In this document: piece by piece, positions 11,256 through 22,204 of the stretch
How positions within the stretch are numbered: position 1 is the stretch's first letter
Layout of the letters: every line of letters starts with the position of its first letter
Assembly: GCF_904849725.1 (NCBI RefSeq)
Contig: NC_058519.1
Location: forward strand, 105,202,881 to 105,266,880
Length of the DNA stretch: 64,000 nucleotides
Source of the DNA: Hordeum vulgare subsp. vulgare
Taxonomy: Eukaryota > Streptophyta > Magnoliopsida > Poales > Poaceae
Reading direction: 5' to 3'
Position numbers and translations under genes: made by a program
Notes under the pieces: model-generated
What the model was told of the DNA's origin: nothing
The model's input: the letters and a program-made list of their open reading frames with translations, nothing else
Database searches by the model: none

Positions 11256-12783
11256 GGATATGTCTCCAACGTATATATAATTTTTGATGGCTCCATGCTA
11301 TTATCTTGTCAATTTTGGATGTTTTGTATGCATGAATATGCTATTTTATATATTTTTTGGGACTAACCTATTAACTCAGTGCCAAGTGCCAGTTTGTGTT
11401 TTTTCTGTGTTTTTGACCTTTTTCAGAGGAGAATATTAAACGGAGTCCAAACGGAATGAAACCTGCGGAATGACTTTTTTCCATAACAGAAGATACACAC
11501 GAGACTTGAGAACCAAGGCAGGGGGACCTCGGGGGAGGTCACAAGCCCCCTAGCCCCGACCTGGAGGGGGGGGGCCTAGCAGGCTTGTGCCCCCCCCCCC
11601 CCCCGTGGCTCCTCTGACCTACCTCTTCCGCCTATAAATTCTCTAAAAATCCAGAACCACCAGAGAGAGCCACGAAAATACTTTTCTGCCGCCGCAAGCT
11701 TCTGTCTCCGTAAGATCCCATCTGGGGACCGTTCTGGTGCCCTGCCGGAGGGGGGATTGGGACACGTAGGGCTTCTTCATCAACACCATTGCCTCTCCAA
11801 TGATGCGTGAGTAGTTCACCATAGACCTTCGGGTCCATAGCTAGTAGCTAGATGGCTTCTTCTCTCTCTTGGATCTTCAATACAAAGTTCTCCATGATCT
11901 TATTGAGATCTATCCGATTTAACTTCCTGTTGCGGTGTGTTTGTCGAGATCGAATGAATTGTGGATTTATGATCAGATTATCTATGAATATTATTTGAGT
12001 CTCCTCTGATCTCTTATATGCATGATTTCGTATCCTTGTAATTCTCTTCGAGTTGTGGGTTTTGTTTGGCCAACTTGATTTATGATTCTTGCATTGGGAG
12101 AAGTGCTTGGTTTTTGGTTCATACCGTGCGGTGTCCTCACCTAGTGACAGAAGGGGTAACGAGGCACGCATCATGTTGTTGCCATCAAGGGTAAAAAGAT
12201 GGGGTTTATATCATATTGGATGAATTTATCCCTCTACATCATGTCATCTTGCTTAAAGTGTTACCCTGTTTGTTAGGAACTCAATACACTAGATGCATGT
12301 TGGATACCGGTCGATGTGTGGAGTAATAGTAGTAGATGCAGACAGTATCGGTCTACTTGTCTCGGACGTGATGCCTATATGTATGATCATTGCCTTAGAT
12401 ATCATCATGACTTTGCGCAATTCTATCAATTGCTCGACAGTAATTCGTTCACCCACCGTAATACTTGCTATCATGAGAGAAGCCTCTAGTGAACACTATG
12501 GCCCCCGGGTCTACTTCACATCATATTTTCAGATACACTTTTACTTTTTTGCACTTTCCACCTTCAGTTCTGACCTTGCAAATAATCGTGAAGGGATTGA
12601 CAACCCCTTTATAGCGTTGGGTCCAAGTTTGTTTGTTTTTGCGCAGGTACATTGGTGCCTCATCTTGATACTCCTACTGGATCGATACCTTGGTTCTCAA
12701 ACTGAGGGAAATACTTATCGCTACTGTGCTGCATCACCCTTTCCTCTTCAAGGGAAAAACCAACGCAAGCTCAAGAGGTAGCA
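11256..12783 (+). mobile_element. Gypsy solo LTR nested in the Angela solo LTR
   Basis: A 1,528-bp LTR is flanked by a perfect 5-bp duplication ATGAT (11251-11255 and 12784-12788). Its first base is G where the family has T (GGATATGTCTCC for TGATATGTCTCC); the end is GGTAGCA. It is homologous along its length to the LTR of element F (42381-53646), which is followed by a tRNA-Asp primer site, so it belongs to that Gypsy group. A TATA box lies at about 11633-11639. The frame at 12293-12781 inside it is a chance opening. Confidence 0.88.
11540..11589 (+). promoter_or_regulatory. GC-rich hairpin upstream of the LTR TATA box
   Basis: CACAAGCC (11540-11547) and GGCTTGTG (11582-11589) form an inverted repeat around a segment with nine G at 11566-11574. 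Fifteen C follow from 11590, and the TATA box is about 44 bp further on. Equivalent hairpins occur in other LTRs of the window. Confidence 0.55.
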
Positions 12784-14261
12784 ATGATCTATTCCTGCAG
12801 GGCTCCGCCCGAGCTCCGCAGAAAATCGATCTAGAGGAAGAACTACGATCTAGAGGAGAGGGCAGCACGTGGCAAAGTTGTGTCTCAAAAGCCCTAAACC
12901 TTTAGTATATATAGGAGGAGGGGGGAGGCAGCCTTGGCACGCCAAGGAAGGCCTCCTTGGGTTGTCCAAAGTGGGGAAGGGAGGAGTCCTCCTCCAATCC
13001 CACTTGGATTAAGACTCCTTCCTTATTTTCCCACCTCTTTTGGATTTTCCACTTTTTCCTCATGGGCTTTCCTTGGATGATTTTGTCAGCCCATTATACC
13101 TTATTGCGCATCCAATAAACCCACATGGACCCCTTGGGGTGTGTTGGGCCCACCCAGTGGGCCCCCGGAACCCATTCGTCACTCCCGGTACAGTGCCGGC
13201 AATGCCCGAAAACCTTCCGGAATCCAAACACCAACTTCCTATATATCATTCTTCATTTACGGACCATTACGGAACTCCTCGTGACATCCAGGATCTCATC
13301 CGGGACTCCGAAGAAAACTTTGGTCACCAACACATATAACTCAACTATACCGAAACGTCACCAAACCTTAAGTGTGCAGACCCTGCGGGTTCGAGAACTA
13401 TGCAAACATGACCTGAGACACTTTCTGGTCAATAAGCAACAACGGGACCTGGATGTCCATATTGGTTCCTACATATGCTACGAAGATCTCTATCGGTTGA
13501 ACCTCTGTGTCAAGGATTCATATAATCCCATATACTATTCCCTTTGTCCTTCGGTATGTTACTTGCCCGAGATTCGATCGTCGGTATCTCTATACCTAGT
13601 TCAATCTCGTTACCGGCAAGTCTCTTTACTCGTACCGTAATACAAGATCCCGTAACTAACTCCTTAGTCACATTGCTTGCTAGGCTTGTTGTGATGTTGT
13701 ATAACCGAGTGGGCCCCGAGATACCTCTCCGTCACACGGAGTGACAAATCCCAGTCTTGATCCATGCCAACCCAACAGACACCTTTGGAGATACATGTAG
13801 ATCACCTTTATAGTCACCCAGTTACATTGCAACGTTTGATAACCCACAAGGTATTCCTCCGGTGTCCGGGAGTTGCTTGATCTCATGGTCATAGGAACTG
13901 ATACATTGACATGCAGAAAACAGTATCAATAAGCTGACACGATCATATACTACGTTTATAGTTTGGGTCTTGTCCATCACATCATTCTCCCAATGATGTG
14001 ATCCCGTTATCAAGTGACAACACTTGCCTATGACATGGAAACCTTGACCATCTTTGATCAATGAACTAGTCAACCAGAGGCTCACTAGGGACAGTGTGTT
14101 GTCTATGTATCCACACATGTATTTGAGTTTCCAATCAACACAATTCTATCATGGATAATAAACGATTATTATGAACAAGCAAATATAATAATAACTAATT
14201 TATTATTGCCTCTAGGGCATATTTCCAACAGTTCATGCATATATCTTCTTGGATTGCATGC

Positions 14262-15798
14262 TGATAACCCACAAGTATAGGGGATCAATTGTAGCCTTTC
14301 TCGACAAGTAAGAGTGTCGAACCCAACGAGGAGCTAAAGGTAGGACAAATATTCCCTCAAGTTCTATCGACCACCGATACAACTCTACGCACACTTTATG
14401 TTCGCTTTACCTAGAACAAGTATGAAACTAGAAGTACTTTGTAGGAGTGATAGGATAGGATTGCAAGAAAGTAAAGAACACGTAAATAAAACTAGGGGCT
14501 GGTTAGATAAAGAAACAACTACGAGTGTCTAACGAGTGTGGAAAAGTGGTGGTAGGAGTTGCGGGATTGTCCCTAAGCAATTGACTACGTTACTAGATCG
14601 ATAGCAAGTATCATGTGGGAGAGGCCTCTGCTAGCATGTCATCCCTTACTTGGAATTCTATGCACTTATGATTGGAACTATTAGCAAGCGTCCCCAACTA
14701 CTAAAGTTCATTAAGGTAAAACCCAACCATAGCAATAAGATATATTGGTCCCCCTTCAATCCCATATGCATCAATTTCTATGCTAGGTTTGAAGCTTCTG
14801 TCACTCTAGCCTGCCAATACATAGTCCTATCAACATACAACTAACCCTATGGTGTGACCCACGAGCGCGATCATATGATGGGCACCAAAGGACAACAACA
14901 TAACCACAAGCAAATTAAACCAATCATAGCAATTCATCAATCACCGATAGGACAACGATAATCTACTCAGACATCATAGGATAGCAACACATCATTGGAT
15001 AATAATATGCAGCATAAAGCACCATGTTCAAGTAGAGGGTACAACGGGTTGCGGGAGAGTGAACCGCTGAATATAGATGGGGTAAGATGATGGAGATGTT
15101 GGTCAAGATGACGGAGGTGTTGGTGTAGATCGCCGTCACACGATGATGTCCTGGGCGGCGTTCCGGCGCCGCCGGGAGAGAGGCGGAGAGAGCCTCCCTC
15201 CTTCTTATTCTTCCTAGACCTCCTCCCTAGATGGGAGAAGGGTTTCCCCTCTGGTCCATGGTCTCCATGGCGGTGGAGGGGCGAGAGCCCCTCCGAGATT
15301 GGATCTCTCTCTCTCTGTGTCCTTCTGTTTCTGCGCTCCCAGATTCTGCGTTTCACCGTTTCTTAAATTCCCGGAGATCTGTAACTCCGATTGGGCTGAA
15401 ATTTTAACACGATTTTTCTTCCGGATATTATATTTCTTGCGGCGAAAGAAGGGCTCCAACCGCCTTAAGGAGTGTCCACAAGCCTGCCTGCCGCGGGCCC
15501 ACCCCCTGACCGCGGCGACAGGGCTTGTGGGCACTCCGTGCATCGCCTCGCGTTGATTCTTCTTTCGAAAAATCATAAATATTCCAAAAAAATCCCCATA
15601 AGTTTTTATTACGTTTGCACTTTGTTTGGTATGGATATTCTGCGAAACAAAAAACATGCAACAAACAGGAACTGACACTGGGCACTGGATCAATATGTTA
15701 GTCCCAAAAATAATATAAAAAGTTGCCAAAAGTATATGAAAGTTGTAGAATGTTGGCATGAAACAATCAAAAATTATAGATACGACGGAGACGTATCA
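14262..15798 (-). mobile_element. 3' LTR of the pol-less Gypsy element
   Basis: It runs from TGATAACCCACAAGTATAGG to GAGACGTATCA on the plus strand. A GC-rich hairpin (CACAAGCC at 15477, GGCTTGTG ending at 15539) lies just upstream, on the minus strand, of a TATA-like ATATAATATCC at about 15424-15434. Confidence 0.9.
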
Positions 15799-15812
15799 CC
15801 ATCCCCAAGCTA
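15799..15812 (-). other. Polypurine tract of the pol-less Gypsy element
   Basis: On the minus strand the sequence TAGCTTGGGGATGG directly precedes the TGATACGTC start of the 3' LTR. Confidence 0.75.
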
Positions 15813-18695
15813 AATTCCTGCTCGTCCTCGAGTAGGTAAATGATAAAAAAGATAATTTTTGATGTGGAATGCTACCTAGCATAATCTTGATCATATAATC
15901 TAATCATGGCATGAATACTAAAACACGAGTTATTCGAAGCAATAGTCTATCATTTGACATAAAGACAATAATATTTCAAGCATACTAACAAAGCAATCAT
16001 GTCTTCTCAAAATATCATGGCCAAAGAAAGTTATCCCTACAAAATCATATGGTCTGGCTATGCTCCATCTTCCCCACACAACGTATTTAAATCATGCACA
16101 ACCCCGGTTTTAGCCAAGCAATTGTTTCATACTTTAGTGTTCTCAAACCTTTTCAACTTTCACGCAATACATGAGCGTGAGCCATGGACATAGCACTATA
16201 GGTGGAATAGAATATGGTGGTTGTGGAGAAGACAAAAAGGAGGAGTCATCTCACATCAACTAGGTGTATCAACGGGCTATGGAGATGCCCATCAATAGAT
16301 ATCAATGTGAGTGAGTAGGGATTGCCATGCAACGGATGCACTAGAGCTTATAAGTGTATGAAAGCTCACAAAAGAAACTAGTGGGTGTGCACCCAACTTG
16401 CTTGCTCACGAAGACCTAGGGCAATTTTGAGGAAGCCCATCACTGGAATATACAAGCCAAGTTATATAATGAAAATTTCCCACTAGTATATGGAAGTGAC
16501 AACATAGTAGACTCTCTGTCATGAAGATCATAGTGCTATTTGAAGCACATGTGTGGAAAGAGGATAGTAGCAATTGTCCCTTCTCTCTTTTCTCTCATTT
16601 TTTTGTGGGCTCTTTGGCCTCTTTATATATATATAAATTATTTTGGTGGGCATCTTTGGCCTCTTTTTTATAAATGGGCTCCGCTGGCCTCTTTTATTTC
16701 CTCACATGGGACAATGCTCTATTAATGATGATCATCACACTTACAACTCAATACTTAGAGCAATGATGAATCTATATGAAATGCCTTCGGTAGTGTACCG
16801 TGACAATGATCTAGCATAGCAATGACATCAAAAAATGGACAAGCCCTGGAAACATCATGCTAGCTATCTTACGATCATGCAATGGCAATATGGAAGTGGT
16901 GGCACATGTCATGAGACGGAACGGTGGTAGTTGCATGGCAATATATCTCGGAATGGCTATGAAAATGCCATAATAGGTAGGTATGGTGGCTGTTTTGAGG
17001 AAGGCTATATGGTGGGTGTAATGCACCGGTGAAAGTTGCACGATACTAGAGAGGCTAGCAATGGTGGAAGGGTGAGAGTGCGTATAATCCATAGACTCAA
17101 CGTTAGTCATAAAGAACTCACATACTTATTGCAAAAGTCTGTTAGTCATCAAAACAAGGTACTACACGCATGCTCCTAGGGGAAAGGTTGGTAGGAGTTA
17201 ACCATCGCACGATCCCGACCTCCACACAAAGGATGACAATCAATAAATAAATCATGATCCGACTTCATCACATAACGGTTCACCATACGTGCGTGCTACG
17301 GAATCACAAACCTTAACACAAGTATTTCTTTGAATACACAATTACTCACTAGCATGACTCTAATATCACATATTCATGTCGCAAAACTATTGCAAGGAAT
17401 CAAACATATCATATTCAGTGATCTACAAGTTTTATGTAGGATTTTATGACTAACCATGTGAATGGCCAACTCCTGTTAACTCTCTAAATAGGTATAAGTT
17501 AAGCATGAGAGTTTAATTATTTCTACAAAATATATGCCCCGCCCTAACAAATATAAGTGAAGCAAAAGGGCATTCTACAAATGGCGGTTTTCTATGTGTA
17601 GGGAAACAAGCAATCCAAACTTCAAAAGATATAAGTGAAGCACAAGAAGCATTCTATAAAGACAACCAAGGACTATCTCATACCAGCATGGTGCATAAAA
17701 GAAAAAGTAAAAATAAACACAAAAGACGCTCCAAGCATTTGCACATATCATGTGACGAGTTAAAATATAGCTCCGAGTAAAATTACAGATAGATTGTAGA
17801 CGAAAGAGGGATGCCTTCCAGGGCATCCCCAAGCTTAGACGCTTGAGTATTCCTTGAATATTACCTTGGGGTGCCTCGGGCATCCCCAAGCTTAGGCTCT
17901 TGCCTCTCCTTATTCCTTCATCCATCGTGCTCTCACCCAAAACTTGAGAACTTCAATCACACAAAACTCAACAAAACTTCGTGAGATCCGTTAGTATAAT
18001 AAAATAAATCACCACTTCAAGTACTGTTGTGAACTCATTCTAAATTCATATTAGCGTTATATCTACTGTAATCCAACTTCACCATGGTTCATACCCCCCG
18101 ATATTACCCATAGATTCATCAAAATAAGAGAACAATGCATAGAAAACAGAATCTGTCAAAACAGAACAGTCTGTAGCAATCTGTATATTCCGTATACTTC
18201 TGATATATCAAAAAATCTGAAAAATTACGAACGTCTGGAAAATTTGCATATTAATCAGCAGAAAAAATAATCAACTCAAAAGCTCTTCCATAATAAAAAT
18301 GAAAATTAATTTACTGAGCAGAAAATTTCTGTCTTTTCTCAGCGTGATCAAACAACTATCACCCAAACTAATCGTAAAGGCTTTACTTGGCACATTATTT
18401 TTAAAAACACAAAGGAATTGTACAAGGGGATAATTATTTTTGTGAGAAACTTCCATGAAAAATTCTACATTGTTTCCATGAGCATGAACACAAGTGTTCA
18501 AGGTCGACCCTCACTTCCGCAATGCATCACCTTTCAATCGCTTCTCTTTTTGAAAAAGTTTTAAGTTCCCCTCTATATTTTGTTTGTTTTTAAACTAAAT
18601 AAAAGCACTCAACAGAAATAAATGACTCTCTGAAACTTCCGGGTTGTCGCCCAGGCATCGCTTTCTTTAAAGCCATTAAGCTAGGCATAAAGTGC
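15813..18695 (-). other. Long noncoding interior of the pol-less Gypsy element
   Basis: About 2.9 kb without a supported gene. Several blocks are recognisable, reversed, in element F: AGTGGGTGTGCACCCAACTTG (16380) against 58390-58410, the GGCATCTCC/TAGCCCATTGATA block (16270-16290) against 58470-58505, and the pair of AAGCTTGGGGATGCC motifs at 17820-17890 against 55240-55320. The conservation of order between the two elements suggests they are relatives rather than random noncoding DNA. Confidence 0.6.
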
Positions 18696-19892
18696 TCAAG
18701 TAATGGATCCACCCGGATCCCAAGGTATATCAAAGCCAATTTTAATTAGCAATGATTTGAAATTTAGTAGTGAGCACAAGGTAACATATATCAAGCAATG
18801 ACGAAGTCTAACTCTCTTCCTATGCATTGGCATGTCATAAAATAACAATTCATGCACACCAAGTAAAGGCCAATACTTAGCATAAGCAGTTTCTTGCAAT
18901 TTTATCGTATTGGAAACATATAGAGGTGGAGATGTAGTTCCTCTCTCATAATAACTGCAAGTAGGAGCAGCAAGCACAAGCATATTATGATCATGTTTAA
19001 CAGAAGGGACTATATCTAGCTCATCTTCATAAGCATCATTCATATTAGCAACATGGCCACAAGCATAGCATGCATCAAGTTCATCAAAAAGGGATATTTC
19101 AAACGAATCCAAGGGATCATAGCATTCATCCTTCGGTAAGAACGAAGGGGAATTAAATAATGTATGAGTAGAAGAGTTACTCTCATTAGAAGGTGGACAT
19201 GGGTAGCTAGTCCGCTCTTCCTCCTTTTGTTCTTCGCTCTCCTCTTCATCTTTTTCATCTAATGAGCTCACAATTTCAACATTTTCTTATTCCATAGTTT
19301 CCTGCAAAATAATAGTCTCTTCTTGGGAAGCATAGGATTTCTCCATAAATCGTTCAATATGGGCATTATATTCATAATTAGTATAACAATAACGAAGCAT
19401 AGCCAAATTTTCAGATCGGTAAGGAGCAACATCATTATCATGACACCTTTTAAACAGAGCCTCAATTTCATAAGCACCCATAAAAGCAACAAACTCTTCT
19501 ATTTGATCCACATCATAGTAATCATATATACCATTAGCCTAAGAATCCAAGGTTCTATGATCATCAAATTCACAAGAAAAGGGAAGGTGTGGAGCCTTCA
19601 TCCTAGAGCAACAAGTAACACCATTTCTCTTGCATAGTTCCCAAGCATACCATTTCAACAAATGGATTTGATCCCATAAAAGTTTCCGTTTTTGAGTAAA
19701 ACGATAATCCCTAAAGTATTCACGTTGATCCAACGTGTATCCCATTATATAATTGAATGGGGCTTTCTTAGGATTATTAAAGAAGTGCATAATATTTTCC
19801 ACATAACGAGCCTCGAGGGTTTTAGGAGGTTCCCCATCTCCATGAGTAGCAAGTACACCTAATTTTTTTGGTATTTCGTGTTCCATATCCAT
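18696..19892 (-). pseudogene. Private gene of the pol-less Gypsy element, unknown function
   Basis: Three open stretches (19892-19539, 19511-19287 and 19271-18696) lie in one reading frame and are separated only by stops at 19539 (TAG) and 19287 (TAA). Together they give about 399 codons starting at an ATG about 95 bp after the primer site, the position of gag. I recognise no gag, protease or polymerase motif. The middle has an acidic run of Glu, Asp and Lys (18-residue scale, about 19205-19265). The C-terminal third has the motif MPMHRKRVRLR (about 18823-18855). A diverged relative of that motif (IPMHRKYFRLR) is found at about 54510 in element F. It may be a particle or RNA-binding protein, but nothing proves that. 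Confidence 0.65.
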
Positions 19893-19986
19893 AACTAAAG
19901 ATAGAGAACAACTTAGAACATCAAATAAATCTACTTAGTGATAAAGCAAACAAGCACACACGAGGATATTCACCCCACACTATTGC

Positions 19987-20004
19987 TCCCCGGCAACGGC
20001 GGCA
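19987..20004 (-). other. Primer-binding site, tRNA-Asp type
   Basis: On the minus strand TGCCGCCGTTGCCGGGGA matches the complement of the 3' end of plant tRNA-Asp at 17 of 18 positions. It lies 10 bp inside the right LTR, which fixes the element as minus strand. Confidence 0.85.
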
Positions 20005-20014
20005 GAAAAGGTCT

Positions 20015-21555
20015 TGATAACCCACAAGTATAGGGGATCAATTGTAGCCTTTCTCGATAAGTAAGAGTGTCGAACCCAATGAGGAGCTAAAGGTAGGACA
20101 AATATTCCCTCAAGTTCTATCGACCACCGATACAACTCTACGCACACTTTACGTTCGCTTTACCTAGAACAAGTATGAAACTAGAAGTACTTTGTAGGAG
20201 TGATAGGATAGGCTTGCAAGAAAGTAAAGAACACGTAAATAAAACTAGGGGTTTTATTAGATAAAGAAACAACTATGAGTGTCTAACGAGTGTGGAAAAG
20301 TGGTGGTAGGAGTTGCGGGATTGTCCCTGAGCAATTGACTACGTTACTAGAACGATAGCAAGTATCATGTGGGAGAGGCCTCTGCTAGCATGTCATCCCT
20401 TATTTGGAATTCTATGCACTTATGATTGGAACTATTAGCAAGCGTCCGCAACTACTAACGTTCATTAAGGTAAAACCCAACCATAGCAATAAGATATATT
20501 GGTCCCCCTTCAATCCCATATGCATCAATTTCTATGCTAGGTTTGAAGCTTCTGTCACTCTAGCCTGCCAATACATAGTCCTATCAACATACAACTAAAC
20601 CTATGGTGTGATCCACGCGCACGATCATATGATGGGCACCAAAGGACAACAACATAACCAAAAGCAAATTAAACCAATCATAGCAATTCATCAATCACCG
20701 ATAGGACAACAATAATCTACTCAGACATCATAGGATAGCGACACATCATTGGATAATAATATATAGCATAAAGCACCATGTTCAAGTAGAGGGTACAACG
20801 GGTTGTGGGAGAGTGAACCGCTGAATATAGATGGGGGAAGATGATGGAGATGTTGGTCAAGATGACGGAGGTGTTGGTGTGGATCGCCGTCACACGATGA
20901 TGTTCCGGGCGGCGTTCCGGCGCCGCCGGGAGAGAGGGGGAGAGAGCCCCCCTCCTTCTTCTTCTTATTCTGCCTTGACCTCCTCTCTAGATGGGAGAAG
21001 GGTTTCCCCTCTGGTATATGGTCTCCATGGCGGCGGAGGGGCGAGAGCCCCTCCGAGATTGGATCTCTCTCTTTGTGTCCTTCTGTTTCTGCGCTCCCGG
21101 ATTCTACGTTTCACCGTTTCTTAAATTCCCGGAGATCCGTAACTCTGCTTGGTCTGAAATTTTAACACGATTTTATTCCGGATATTATCTTTCTTGCGGT
21201 GAAAGAAGGGCTCCAATCGCCTAAAGGAGTGGCCACAAGCCTGCCTGCCGTGGGCCCACCCCCTGGCTGCGGCGACACGGCTTGTGGGCACTCCGTGCAT
21301 CACCTCGCGTTGATTCTTCTTTCCAAAAATCATAAATATTCCAAAAAAATCCTCGTAAGTTTTTATTACATTTGGACTTCGTTTGGTATGGATATTCTGC
21401 GAAACAAAAAAATGCAACAAACAGGAACTCGCACTGGGCATTGGATCAATATGTTAGTCCCAAAAATAGTATAAAAAGTTGCCAAAAGTATGTGAAAGTT
21501 GTAGAATATTGGCATGAAACAATCAAAAAATTATAGATACGACGGAGACGTATCA
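20015..21555 (-). mobile_element. 5' LTR of the pol-less Gypsy element
   Basis: This is the direct counterpart of 14262-15798, with the same termini and the same hairpin (21234-21286). It is the promoter copy for minus-strand transcription. Confidence 0.9.
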
Positions 21556-21681
21556 CATGCCAAGTTTTCGGAAGAGTCCACCTAGAATCCAACACTTATG
21601 TCAATGGTCGAACATTTCAAAGAGCTTGGCCCATATAGATAGGTGAGCGAGCCATGGACCTACTAGTCCCGGACTCCCTCA

Positions 21682-22204
21682 GTAGCCCCTGAACTAGCTT
21701 CCAACACCAAAGTCCTCCTCCATAGTTTACGTCATGGGGTTCAGGCTTGCGAGGCGAGTTGCTCCTTTATTCTTTACCAAAGATAGTTCATAGTTCTGCT
21801 CTTGATGACTCCTTCTCCTTTAAACACGAAGTTAAATATATAGATTTTTATCCCTGGGCCTACCGTTTAACAACAGACGACATCCTTCCTAATTCGAAAG
21901 GCCACATTTTTTTGAACGAGCGACTCGAAACCATTTTATTGGCACGTCCCATGATCGTGCCCCCTTTTTCAGGGATATGGTTTATGGCTTGGGTTTATCC
22001 CATACACCCATAATTGTGATTTCTATGGTACAACAGCAAGTCCTACGGCATTCTAGTAAGTTATAAAAGGTAAAAAAACTGTCATCTTGGCCTCCTCTCG
22101 CACCTCACATCTCGCTTACCATCGCCATTACCCTCTCTCCAAGCTCCAGCGCCTTAGCTCTCCTTCTCCTCCCAAGCTCTCGAATCCCCTCACCAGTCCG
22201 TTCA
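21682..22204 (+). other. Upstream region of the antisense gene in element C
   Basis: It begins GTAGCCCCTGAACTAG directly inside the LTR, a sequence I associate with this LTR family. A pyrimidine-rich stretch precedes the likely start codon at 22205. No separate gene is seen. Confidence 0.4.

Larger units (their letters stand above)
10898..14230 (-). mobile_element. Angela/BARE-type solo LTR, minus orientation
   Basis: On the minus strand it begins TGTTGGAAATATGCCCTAGA at 14230, the classic Angela/BARE/WIS start, and ends CCCCAACA at 10898. The flanks GTTGA (10893-10897) and GTTCA (14231-14235) form a 5-bp target duplication with one mismatch. Without the nested LTR it is about 1.8 kb, the usual length for this family. 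No internal region is present, so it is a solo LTR, normally made by recombination between the two LTRs of a full element. A minus-strand TATA box lies at about 12905-12913. Confidence 0.88.
14262..21555 (-). mobile_element. Complete pol-less Gypsy element with target duplication
   Basis: Two LTRs of 1,537 and 1,541 bp enclose 4.2 kb. The 5-bp target duplication CATGC is perfect (14257-14261 and 21556-21560), and the insertion splits the LTR of element C. A tRNA-Asp primer site lies next to the right LTR and a polypurine tract next to the left LTR, so it is read on the minus strand. The interior holds one gene of about 399 codons and long noncoding sequence, with no protease, reverse transcriptase, RNase H or integrase. 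By eye the first 450 aligned bases of the LTRs differ at about 3%. It would need enzymes from another element to move. Confidence 0.9.
10574..21681 (-). mobile_element. Left (3') LTR of element C, in three pieces
   Basis: The pieces are 10574-10897, 14231-14261 and 21556-21681. They align in order with 39272-39741. Removing the two insertions and one copy of each 5-bp target duplication gives 471 bp against 470 bp for the other LTR. The terminus CTCCCTCA is the reverse of the TGAGGGAG start seen in a very common Triticeae Gypsy LTR. Confidence 0.85.

Noticed and set aside
12293..12781. 162-codon plus-strand frame
   Set aside because: Lies entirely inside a solo LTR with a proven target duplication.
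18271..18501. 76-codon minus-strand frame
   Set aside because: In the noncoding interior of the pol-less Gypsy element, with no motif and no counterpart in element F.
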